DNA of 16,005 nucleotides, taken from JALENY01 sp036310185 (lineage in GTDB: Bacteria > Bacillota > Clostridia > Lachnospirales > Lachnospiraceae). The DNA is taken from assembly GCA_036310185.1 (NCBI GenBank), contig JAXJSH010000074.1:1-16005 (forward strand), written 5' to 3'. Both the position numbers and the translations under genes were made by a program. Below are positions 1-6,476 of the stretch, piece by piece; the first letter of the stretch is position 1; each line of letters opens with the position of its first letter. Below the pieces are notes generated by a model. It saw only the letters and a list, made by a program, of their open reading frames with translations. It was not told the DNA's origin and searched no databases.

Positions 1-936
1 CTGGTGGGACTTCTGGATACAGAGACCATCAACAAACTTGTGGAAAAAGTTCACGCAAAATATCCCAATGTGATCTTTTACGGCGAAGGATGGGATTTGC
101 CGACTGCGGTTGAGGAAGGCCATCTGCTGGCTATCCAGAAAAATGCAGATAAAACACCGGATTTTGCCTATTTCAGTGACAACATTCGGGATCTGATCGC
201 CGGAAGAAACGGCGAGGAAACCGGTTTTGTATCTGGTGCTGCCGGATGCGAAGAAGAAATCGGAGAGTGCTTTATGGCGCAGACACCCTGGTGTCCGAAG
301 CCGGATCAGACGGTCAATTATGTATCCTGCCATGACAATTATACATTGATGGACAAGCTGCGCATCACAAGACCGGATGCATCTCAGACGGAATTAATCC
401 GCATGAATAAACTGGCGGCAGCAGTCTATATGCTGTCTCAGGGAATTCCATTTATCCACGCAGGTGAAGAATTTCTGAGAATAAAAGAGGACGAAAACGG
501 AAAGATTGTGGAAAACAGTTTCGATTCTTCCGACTATGTAAATCGTCTCCGCTGGTATCAGCTGGAGGATCCGGTTTACGCGGATGTGTTGGAATATTAC
601 AAAGGTCTGATTCAGTTCCGTAAAAATCATGGGGCCCTTCGTCTGACCACTGCGGAAGAAGTGGCGGAAAATGTCAGATATCAGAAAGTGACAGATGATG
701 TTGTATTATTTGAAATAAACGGAAAGGCAAACGGAGAGACAGCAGAAGGCATTGTGGTTATTTTCAATGCATCTGTTGAAGAACAGAAGATCAGGTTGGA
801 TGATGCCGGTACAGCTGCCGGAGAATGGAACATCTGTATCAACGATCAGCATGCCGGAACGGAAGCTTTGGAGACGGTGGAAGACGGAACTGTTATGGTG
901 GCACCGATTTCTGTTATGGTTCTGGTTCGCGGCTGA
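1..936 (+). CDS. Type I pullulanase, C-terminal part (5' end outside window)
   Basis: This is the end of a GH13 type I pullulanase, which hydrolyses alpha-1,6 branch points of starch, glycogen or pullulan. The frame is open from base 1, and its first residues (LVGLLDTET) match the residues just after the catalytic nucleophile in the full-length paralogue at 6477-11225. The nucleophile itself therefore lies just upstream of the window. Visible catalytic parts are the acid/base Glu in FYGEGW (codon 85-87) and the transition-state Asp in SCHDN (codon 334-336). The C-terminal beta-sandwich ends at PISVMVLVRG and the stop follows at once, so the two C-terminal repeat modules of the paralogue are absent. 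No LPXTG or membrane anchor is visible. By eye about 78% of the first 93 nucleotides match the paralogue. The signal peptide and binding modules cannot be judged. Family assignment is very secure. Confidence 0.93.
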   Translation: MVGLLDTETINKLVEKVHAKYPNVIFYGEGWDLPTAVEEGHLLAIQKNADKTPDFAYFSDNIRDLIAGRNGEETGFVSGAAGCEEEIGECFMAQTPWCPKPDQTVNYVSCHDNYTLMDKLRITRPDASQTELIRMNKLAAAVYMLSQGIPFIHAGEEFLRIKEDENGKIVENSFDSSDYVNRLRWYQLEDPVYADVLEYYKGLIQFRKNHGALRLTTAEEVAENVRYQKVTDDVVLFEINGKANGETAEGIVVIFNASVEEQKIRLDDAGTAAGEWNICINDQHAGTEALETVEDGTVMVAPISVMVLVRG

Positions 937-1005
937 AACAGGATTTTTTAGGCGTTGTATGTAAAAAGACCGGCTATTCATTTACGCTCTTAAACCCGAA
1001 AAAAA

Positions 1006-1037
1006 TTTACATATTTCTAATGATAATGATATGTAAA
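1006..1037. promoter_or_regulatory. Perfect 9-bp inverted repeat, candidate operator
   Basis: TTTACATAT (1006-1014) and its exact reverse complement ATATGTAAA (1029-1037) are separated by 14 nt, which contain TAATGATAATGAT. The right arm covers the -35 position of the extended -10 promoter at 1055-1060. The arms have no GC core and no T-tract follows, so a transcription terminator is unlikely and a protein binding site is more plausible. The regulator is unknown. Confidence 0.45.
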
Positions 1038-1060
1038 AACAGGAATTTTTTTGCTATAAT
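1032..1060 (+). promoter_or_regulatory. Sigma-A promoter with extended -10 before the EAL gene
   Basis: A perfect TATAAT lies at 1055-1060, preceded by TGC, which gives an extended -10 (TGCTATAAT). The -35 at 17-nt spacing (TGTAAA, 1032-1037) is poor, as is common when an extended -10 is present. The start site would be near 1067, leaving a leader of about 90 nt before the EAL gene. The stretch 937-1005 shows no convincing terminator for the upstream pullulanase. Confidence 0.6.
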
Positions 1061-1155
1061 TCTAAATAGTGAAAGAATTCCTTTTTTCGTGTACGAAAGG
1101 GATCTGTTTGCGGAAAAAAGTCAGCCGAAGATAAAGTTTAGCGAGAGGTCAGAAT

Positions 1156-1941
1156 ATGGAGTCAATGTTTTCAGAAAAAAGATTGAATAAATATATTGAC
1201 AATAACAGATTTGTGCTGTATCTCCAGCCGCAGGTGTCGCTGCAGACCGGACAGATCGCCGGGGCGCAGGCATCTTTAAGATTGGAGACAAGGAGCAGAG
1301 AATTAAATATTCAGGAACAATCGCTGGTTAGACTGAAAAAAGCAGGACGGTTTTATCTTCTCGAGCTGCATTTGCTGGAGCTGGTATGTGGGACGCTGAT
1401 GCGTTGGAGTGAACGGCAGTACAGTGAAGAAATATCCATGAAAATATGTGGAAATACGCTGGAAAGAGAAGATATTGTGACACAGATACAGGAGATTTTC
1501 TGTAAATATCCCGGTGCCGATTCGAAACTGCGCCTGCAGATCTGTGAAACGGCAGAGGTGAAAAACTGGAAACAGTTCTATGAAAACTGCCGTCATCTTC
1601 GACGGATGGGAACTGGTCTGGCAATCGACTCTTATGGATCAGAAAATACAGAATCGGGTGTATTTCATGATGCGTATTTTGATGAGATTCATATTGATTC
1701 GGAATTGACAGATGAAATGGAAAGACGTACAATGGATTATCTAAAGGTATCCGTTATGATTGATATGTGTCTTGATGCAGGAAAAAGAAGTGTGGCTGAA
1801 AACGTGAACAGCGAAGCGCAGTGCAGTATACTGAAAAAGCTGGGCTGTGATTTTGTTCAGGGTGAGTATGCGGGACGGCCGGTGGCTGCGCAGGACTTTG
1901 AGCGTCTGTATTTTGATGTGCCTGTAAAACAGGTTATGTAA
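1156..1941 (+). CDS. Degenerate EAL-domain protein, probably without phosphodiesterase activity
   Basis: The 261-residue protein is essentially one EAL domain with no sensor, GGDEF domain or membrane segment. Landmarks of the fold are visible: YLQPQV (22-27), GAQASLR where the family has GAEALLR (36-42), IDSYG for the IDDFG loop (157-161), HID for KID (179-181), AEN for AEG (214-216) and QGEYAGRP near the end (235-242). Active EAL enzymes need Glu of EAL, Asn, Glu, Asp-Asp, Lys, Glu and Gln. Here the EAL Glu is Q38, the Asn is K96, the next Glu appears to be Q128, the second Asp is S159 and the Lys is H179. D158, E215 and Q235 remain. It is therefore probably inactive and acts by binding a protein or nucleotide, as YdiV does. 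The start is supported by GAGAGG 7 nt upstream. The neopullulanase gene begins 31 nt after its stop, which implies co-transcription. The fold is confident; the role is unknown. Confidence 0.85.
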   Translation: MESMFSEKRLNKYIDNNRFVLYLQPQVSLQTGQIAGAQASLRLETRSRELNIQEQSLVRLKKAGRFYLLELHLLELVCGTLMRWSERQYSEEISMKICGNTLEREDIVTQIQEIFCKYPGADSKLRLQICETAEVKNWKQFYENCRHLRRMGTGLAIDSYGSENTESGVFHDAYFDEIHIDSELTDEMERRTMDYLKVSVMIDMCLDAGKRSVAENVNSEAQCSILKKLGCDFVQGEYAGRPVAAQDFERLYFDVPVKQVM

Positions 1942-1972
1942 ATATAACGAATAGATCAAGAGAGGTTAATAT

Positions 1973-3736
1973 ATGAATCATGCAGCTGTGTTCCATCACG
2001 CAGGTGGTCACTACTGTTATCCGAAGAATCAGAATGAGCTGATCATCAATCTGAAGACCGGATATGAAGTGGAACGGGTCTGGCTGGTATCCGGTGATCC
2101 TTTTGATGCGGGGATTGCGGGAGGTGCCGAAAAATGGACCGGTACGACTGAGGAAATCTTTTTTAAGAAAGATCTGAAGGACCAGCGTTGGTGGACAACT
2201 ACAGTTAAGCCTCCTTATAAAAGGTTAAAATATTATTTTATTTTGAAAGCGGAAGGCGAATATCACTATTACTTTGAAAATGGATTTTTGACAAAGGAGC
2301 AGATGAAAGAAGAAGGAAGGATGCTCCAGTATTTTAATTGTCCCTGGATGAATGAGTCTGATATCAGCTGTACGCCGGAATGGGTTCAGCATACGGTCTG
2401 GTATCAGATTTTTCCGGAACGTTTCTGCAACGGCAATCCGAAGCGGAACAGGCCGGACACAAAATCATGGGAATGCAGGCCGGTGACTAACAAAGAATTT
2501 TTTGGCGGTGATCTGGAGGGGATTATCTCAAAGCTGGATTACCTGAAAAATCTGGGGATAACAGGCATTTACCTGACTCCCATATTCAAGTCTCCATCTG
2601 CCCATAAATATGATACAACCGATTATTATCAGATAGATGAAACATTTGGAGACCGGCGAGTCTTCAAGCTTCTGGTGGAACAGGCACACAGACATGGGAT
2701 CCGTGTCATGATCGATATGGTATTTAATCATTGCGGCAAGCTGTTCCCACGCTGGCAGGATGTGGTGGAAAAAGGACCGGAGAGCCCCTATTATGACTGG
2801 TTTATGGTGAACCAGTGGCCTTTTCCGAAGGAGGAAAAGAGTACCAGGGATAAGCGTTTTTATTCTTTTGCATTTATGTCAAGCATGCCCAAATTCAATA
2901 CCAATAACCCGGAAGTGGTTGAATATTTAAATGATATATGTACCTACTGGGTGAATGAATATGATGTGGATGGTCTGCGGTTTGATGTGGGAAATGAAGT
3001 GTCGCATACTTTTTTGCGTACATTGCGCAGCCGCCTGAAAAAGCTGAAACCGGATATTTATCTGCTCGGTGAGATATGGCATGATGCTTCGGCCTGGCTG
3101 GACGGCACCCAGTATGATGCAGTTATGAATTATCCGCTGACGGAGAGTATCAATGACTTCTGGTTAAACGATCATATGACCCGTCAGGATTTTGCTTATA
3201 TGATCAACCGCAGTTATACGATGTATCGGGAACAGAACAATCAGGTTCTTTTTAACCTTCTGGATTCCCATGATACCAATCGCTTGTTTACCCGTACGGG
3301 TGAAAATATGGATGCATTTTTACAGCAGCTGACGGTATTGTTTACGATGCCGGGAAGCCCCTGTATTTATTATGGAACCGAGATCGCTATGCCGGGCGGA
3401 CATGATCCGGACTGCAGAAGGTGCATGCCATGGGACAAAATCGAAAATGGTGATTATGAGCTGTCCATGAAAATGGTGCGCAGCCTGATCCACATAAGAA
3501 AGAATTATTCCTGCTGCATCAGCCCCTATTTTCATTTCCCCGCCGTAGATTATGATCCAAGGGTTATCGTCTATGAAAAACTGAGCGGTTTTGGCGGAAA
3601 AAATGTTATCATACTGAACTGCTCAGAGGAAGCCATCAGGGTAGACAGAGAAAATATGATTTTTTCATGGAAATGCAGGGATGGCGTCATGGAACCGGGC
3701 GGCATTGCCATCACATATACGGATAAAATCCGATAA
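1973..3736 (+). CDS. Cytoplasmic neopullulanase / maltodextrin glucosidase (GH13_20-like)
   Basis: This 587-residue GH13 enzyme has no signal peptide, so it should hydrolyse imported maltodextrins in the cytoplasm. Residues 1-125 form the N-terminal beta-sandwich (CBM34 type) usual in neopullulanases and cyclomaltodextrinases. The barrel starts around VWYQIFPERF (142-151). Conserved regions are DMVFNH (248-253), GLRFD with nucleophile D338, LLGEIW with acid/base E367, and DSHDTN with D434 as transition-state stabiliser. MPKFNTNNP (305-313) is characteristic of the GH13_20 neighbourhood. All catalytic residues are intact and the length is normal. AGAGAGG lies 7 nt before the ATG. It follows the EAL gene by 31 nt and precedes glycogen phosphorylase by 98 nt, which fits an intracellular dextrin-degrading unit. 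Neopullulanase, cyclomaltodextrinase and maltogenic amylase cannot be told apart by sequence alone. Confidence 0.92.
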   Translation: MNHAAVFHHAGGHYCYPKNQNELIINLKTGYEVERVWLVSGDPFDAGIAGGAEKWTGTTEEIFFKKDLKDQRWWTTTVKPPYKRLKYYFILKAEGEYHYYFENGFLTKEQMKEEGRMLQYFNCPWMNESDISCTPEWVQHTVWYQIFPERFCNGNPKRNRPDTKSWECRPVTNKEFFGGDLEGIISKLDYLKNLGITGIYLTPIFKSPSAHKYDTTDYYQIDETFGDRRVFKLLVEQAHRHGIRVMIDMVFNHCGKLFPRWQDVVEKGPESPYYDWFMVNQWPFPKEEKSTRDKRFYSFAFMSSMPKFNTNNPEVVEYLNDICTYWVNEYDVDGLRFDVGNEVSHTFLRTLRSRLKKLKPDIYLLGEIWHDASAWLDGTQYDAVMNYPLTESINDFWLNDHMTRQDFAYMINRSYTMYREQNNQVLFNLLDSHDTNRLFTRTGENMDAFLQQLTVLFTMPGSPCIYYGTEIAMPGGHDPDCRRCMPWDKIENGDYELSMKMVRSLIHIRKNYSCCISPYFHFPAVDYDPRVIVYEKLSGFGGKNVIILNCSEEAIRVDRENMIFSWKCRDGVMEPGGIAITYTDKIR

Positions 3737-3750
3737 TAAAATGAGTTATA

Positions 3751-3767
3751 AAGCCGGATAAAGGCTG
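3751..3767 (+). repeat. 17-nt intergenic element, copy 1
   Basis: The sequence AAGCCGGATAAAGGCTG recurs with one mismatch at 13889-13905. Both copies are between genes. This copy can form a small AGCC/GGCT hairpin with a GGATAAA loop; the second copy pairs less well. It lies in the 98-nt gap between neopullulanase and glycogen phosphorylase. That gap also holds a 5-bp TCCGG/CCGGA hairpin (3794-3816) just before the phosphorylase ribosome binding site, and no clear promoter or terminator. Confidence 0.3.
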
Positions 3768-3834
3768 AATAATAAAGCAAAAAAACGAAATCATCCGGAC
3801 TTGGAAAACAGCCGGAACATGGAGGAAAACAAAT

Positions 3835-6099
3835 ATGGAAAAACAGTTACTGGAATTATTGAACGACAGATATGGTTGTGATCTGGACAATGCAACAAAA
3901 GCACAGATTTATGAATGTCTGATGCAGCTGGCAAAAGAGAAAATGACAAACCTGCCGAAAGAAACACCAAAGAAAAAATTGTATTACATTTCTGCAGAAT
4001 TCCTGATTGGTAAACTTTTGTCTAACAACTTGATTAATCTGGGTCTCTATGATGAAGTGGAAAAAGTATTAGAGGCTCATGGACATAAACTCAGCGAGAT
4101 TGAAGAAGCTGAGATGGAACCGTCTCTTGGTAACGGCGGTCTTGGCCGTCTGGCAGCATGTTTCCTGGATTCTATCGCATCTCTGGGTCTTCCGGGAGAT
4201 GGTATTGGTCTGAACTACCACTTCGGTCTGTTCCAGCAGGTATTTGAGAACAATTCTCAGCATGCTGTGAAAAATCCGTGGATTGAGAAAGAAAACTGGC
4301 TGGTACGCAGACCGGATTCTTTCGAAGTACCGTTCAAAAATTTCACACTGAAATCTACTCTGTATGATATTCAGGTACCGGGTTACCGCAATGATTACTG
4401 CAACAACCTGCATCTGTTCGATATCGATACCCTGGATGAGAGCATCGTACCGGCAGACAGCATTGATTTTGATAAAAAAGTAGTAGAGAAAAACCTGACA
4501 CTGTTCCTGTATCCGGATGATTCCGATGATGACGGACGCAAACTTCGTATTTACCAGCAGTACTTCATGGTAAGCAACGGTGCTCAGCTGATCTTAAAAG
4601 AATGTGAAGAAAGAGGATTCGACCTGCACAAACTGAATGAGCATGTGGCAATCCAGATCAACGATACACATCCGTCTATGGTTATTCCGGAACTGATCCG
4701 TCTGTTGATCGCACGTGATTTCTCTATGGATGAAGCAATCGATGTAGTAAGCAAGACCTGCGCATACACCAACCATACGATTCTGGCAGAAGCTCTGGAA
4801 AAATGGCCGATCGCATATCTGGAAGAAGTAGTTCCGCATCTGATGCCGATCATCGAAGCACTGGACAAACGTGTTCGTGAAACAGTAAAAGATGAATCTA
4901 CTTATATTATCGATGACAGCCAGCGTGTACACATGGCACACATGGACATCCATTACGGATATTCTGTAAATGGTGTAGCTGCACTGCATACAGAGATTCT
5001 GAAAAATACAGAGCTGAAGAACTTCTATGAACTGTATCCGGAAAAATTCAACAACAAGACCAACGGTATCACATTCAGACGCTGGTTACTGCACTGCAAC
5101 CATCCGCTGGCAGACTACATTACCGAACTGATCGGCGATGGTTTCAAGAAAGATGCAGATGAACTGGAAAAACTTCTGGCATACGAGAACGATGAAAAAG
5201 TTCTTGCAAAACTGGACGAGATCAAAACTGGAAACAAAGCGGTATTTGCTCAGTTTATGGAAGAAACACAGGGTATCAAGATCAATCCGGACTCCATCTT
5301 TGACGTACAGGTAAAACGTCTCCATGAGTACAAACGTCAGCAGATGAACGCCCTTTACGCAATTTACAAATATCTGGAAATCAAGAAAGGCAACAAACCG
5401 GCAACACCGATCACCATGATCTTCGGTGCAAAAGCAGCTCCGGCTTACGTAATCGCTCAGGATATCATTCACCTGATTCTCTGTCTCCAGGAACTGATCG
5501 CAAACGATCCGGAAGTAAGCCCGTATTTCAATGTGGTAATGATCGAAAACTACAATGTATCAAAAGCTGAAAAAGTAATTCCGGCTGCAAATATTTCTGA
5601 ACAGATCTCTCTGGCTTCCAAAGAGGCATCCGGAACCGGTAACATGAAGTTCATGCTGAACGGCGCCATCACTGTGGGAACCGAGGACGGTGCAAACGTA
5701 GAGATCCGTGATCTGGTAGGCGATGACAACATCTATATCTTCGGTAAGAGACCGGATGATGTAATCGAACTGTACGCAAAATCCGGTTACTGCTCAAAAG
5801 ATTTCTATGACAACGACGAGCAGATCAAAGAACTGGTAGACTTTATCGTAAGCGATGAAGTAATGGCAATCGGTGACAAAGAAAAACTGGAACGTCTCCA
5901 CAATGAGCTGATTGTAAAAGACTGGTTCATGACTCTTCTGGATACAAAAGAGTACATTGCTACAAAAGAAAAAGTATATGCAGATTATGAGGACAGAAAA
6001 GAATGGAACCGCAAAGCGCTGGTAAACATCGCAAAAGCTGGATTCTTCTCATCCGACAGAACCATCCGTCAGTACAATGAGGATATCTGGAATCTGTAA
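3835..6099 (+). CDS. glgP: Glycogen/maltodextrin phosphorylase
   Basis: The enzyme removes glucose 1-phosphate from the non-reducing ends of alpha-1,4-glucans using pyridoxal phosphate (GT35 family) in the cytoplasm. The family signature EASGTGNMKFMLN is present, with the cofactor lysine at K605. Other family blocks are GLGRLAACFLDS (about 102-113), INDTHPSM in the middle of the protein and KRLHEYKRQQMN before the cofactor site. At 754 residues it is shorter than the 800-840 of enterobacterial and animal enzymes. The N-terminus is brief and begins close to KLYYISAEFLIGK, so the animal-type allosteric N-terminal part is largely missing. GGAGG lies 9 nt before the ATG. Codon use is more biased than in its neighbours (frequent GTA, CTG, CCG, AAA), suggesting strong expression. 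It probably belongs to the unit with the upstream maltodextrin hydrolase. Glycogen versus maltodextrin preference cannot be read from sequence. Confidence 0.95.
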   Translation: MEKQLLELLNDRYGCDLDNATKAQIYECLMQLAKEKMTNLPKETPKKKLYYISAEFLIGKLLSNNLINLGLYDEVEKVLEAHGHKLSEIEEAEMEPSLGNGGLGRLAACFLDSIASLGLPGDGIGLNYHFGLFQQVFENNSQHAVKNPWIEKENWLVRRPDSFEVPFKNFTLKSTLYDIQVPGYRNDYCNNLHLFDIDTLDESIVPADSIDFDKKVVEKNLTLFLYPDDSDDDGRKLRIYQQYFMVSNGAQLILKECEERGFDLHKLNEHVAIQINDTHPSMVIPELIRLLIARDFSMDEAIDVVSKTCAYTNHTILAEALEKWPIAYLEEVVPHLMPIIEALDKRVRETVKDESTYIIDDSQRVHMAHMDIHYGYSVNGVAALHTEILKNTELKNFYELYPEKFNNKTNGITFRRWLLHCNHPLADYITELIGDGFKKDADELEKLLAYENDEKVLAKLDEIKTGNKAVFAQFMEETQGIKINPDSIFDVQVKRLHEYKRQQMNALYAIYKYLEIKKGNKPATPITMIFGAKAAPAYVIAQDIIHLILCLQELIANDPEVSPYFNVVMIENYNVSKAEKVIPAANISEQISLASKEASGTGNMKFMLNGAITVGTEDGANVEIRDLVGDDNIYIFGKRPDDVIELYAKSGYCSKDFYDNDEQIKELVDFIVSDEVMAIGDKEKLERLHNELIVKDWFMTLLDTKEYIATKEKVYADYEDRKEWNRKALVNIAKAGFFSSDRTIRQYNEDIWNL

Positions 6100-6159
6100 T
6101 TTTATAAATGGCACCTTTTGAATAGTTACCATTTGTTTATAAAGAAAAAATATGGAGAA

Positions 6160-6183
6160 GAAATGCAAAGTAACCTGCATTTC
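6160..6183 (+). other. Stem-loop 1 downstream of glgP
   Basis: GAAATGCA (6160-6167) pairs perfectly with TGCATTTC (6176-6183) across an 8-nt loop. There is no T-tract. It is the first of three consecutive hairpins in the 377-nt region between glgP and the pullulanase. The sequence just after the glgP stop (6101-6142) also allows an imperfect AT-rich TTTATAAATGG/CCATTT...TTTATAA pairing. Confidence 0.4.
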
Positions 6184-6204
6184 GGTAAAAATGCTTGTAG
6201 CTGA

Positions 6205-6242
6205 GAATCCTGTGGTCCGGGCGTATAGAGACTGCAGGATTC
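6205..6242 (+). other. Stem-loop 2 downstream of glgP (13-bp stem)
   Basis: GAATCCTGTGGTC (6205-6217) pairs with GACTGCAGGATTC (6230-6242) over 13 positions, two of them G-U, with a 12-nt loop. No T-tract follows, so a simple terminator is not indicated. It may be part of a structured 3' UTR or of a small RNA. Confidence 0.5.
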
Positions 6243-6290
6243 CGGTTATAAAATGAAAAATTTTGTATGTGAATGAAATAAGAGGAGCGG

Positions 6291-6330
6291 AAGCGGCATA
6301 CCCTGCGTCAGTTGGGTATGCCGCTTTCAT
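6291..6330 (+). terminator. Strong GC-rich hairpin, probable terminator of glgP unit
   Basis: AAGCGGCATACCC (6291-6303) pairs perfectly with GGGTATGCCGCTT (6314-6326) across a 10-nt loop. Only a short T run (TTTCAT) follows, so it is an imperfect intrinsic terminator by rule. The stem is nevertheless the strongest in the intergenic region and lies about 190 nt after the glgP stop. It separates the glgP unit from the pullulanase promoter at 6405-6433. Confidence 0.6.
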
Positions 6331-6404
6331 CATATGGATCACTTTTGTTTTTAAATTTACCCGTTGTGCAAAATGACGAATTGTGATGCTGAGAATAAAA
6401 GATG

Positions 6405-6433
6405 TTGAAGCAATCTGACGGGTGTTATAAAAT
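6405..6433 (+). promoter_or_regulatory. Promoter of the secreted pullulanase gene
   Basis: TTGAAG (6405-6410) and TAAAAT (6428-6433) are spaced by 17 nt and match sigma-A hexamers at 4/6 and 5/6 positions. The transcript would start near 6440, giving a leader of about 37 nt. This placement rules out the longer reading frame that opens at 6402, because that start codon would lie inside the promoter. TTGTG occurs twice, 17 bp apart (6364-6368 and 6381-6385), just upstream. No CcpA-type cre sequence was recognised. Confidence 0.5.
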
Positions 6434-6476
6434 AATAATAGCTATATGTGCGAAAGATGGAAAGGAGATGGAGTGG

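Noticed and set aside
825..1190. 121-codon + strand frame across the end of the first pullulanase and the EAL leader
   Set aside because: It overlaps a real gene in another frame, covers the palindrome and promoter, and resembles no family.
6160..6330. Known riboswitch, T-box, 6S or SRP RNA in the structured gap
   Set aside because: No recognisable core motif of these classes was seen (no T-box ACC core, no SRP GGAAG-type apical motif in the right context, no c-di-GMP riboswitch core). It is kept only as unclassified structure.
6049..6342. 97-codon minus-strand frame in the glgP-pullulanase gap
   Set aside because: It crosses all three hairpins and enters the glgP coding end. It shows no recognisable domain, and its composition is Phe/Ile-rich as expected for antisense of AT-rich DNA.
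6402..6476. Longer N-terminus for the pullulanase starting at 6402
   Set aside because: The start codon would lie within the promoter hexamers. The 25 extra residues would sit in front of a signal peptide, and a good ribosome binding site precedes the ATG at 6477.
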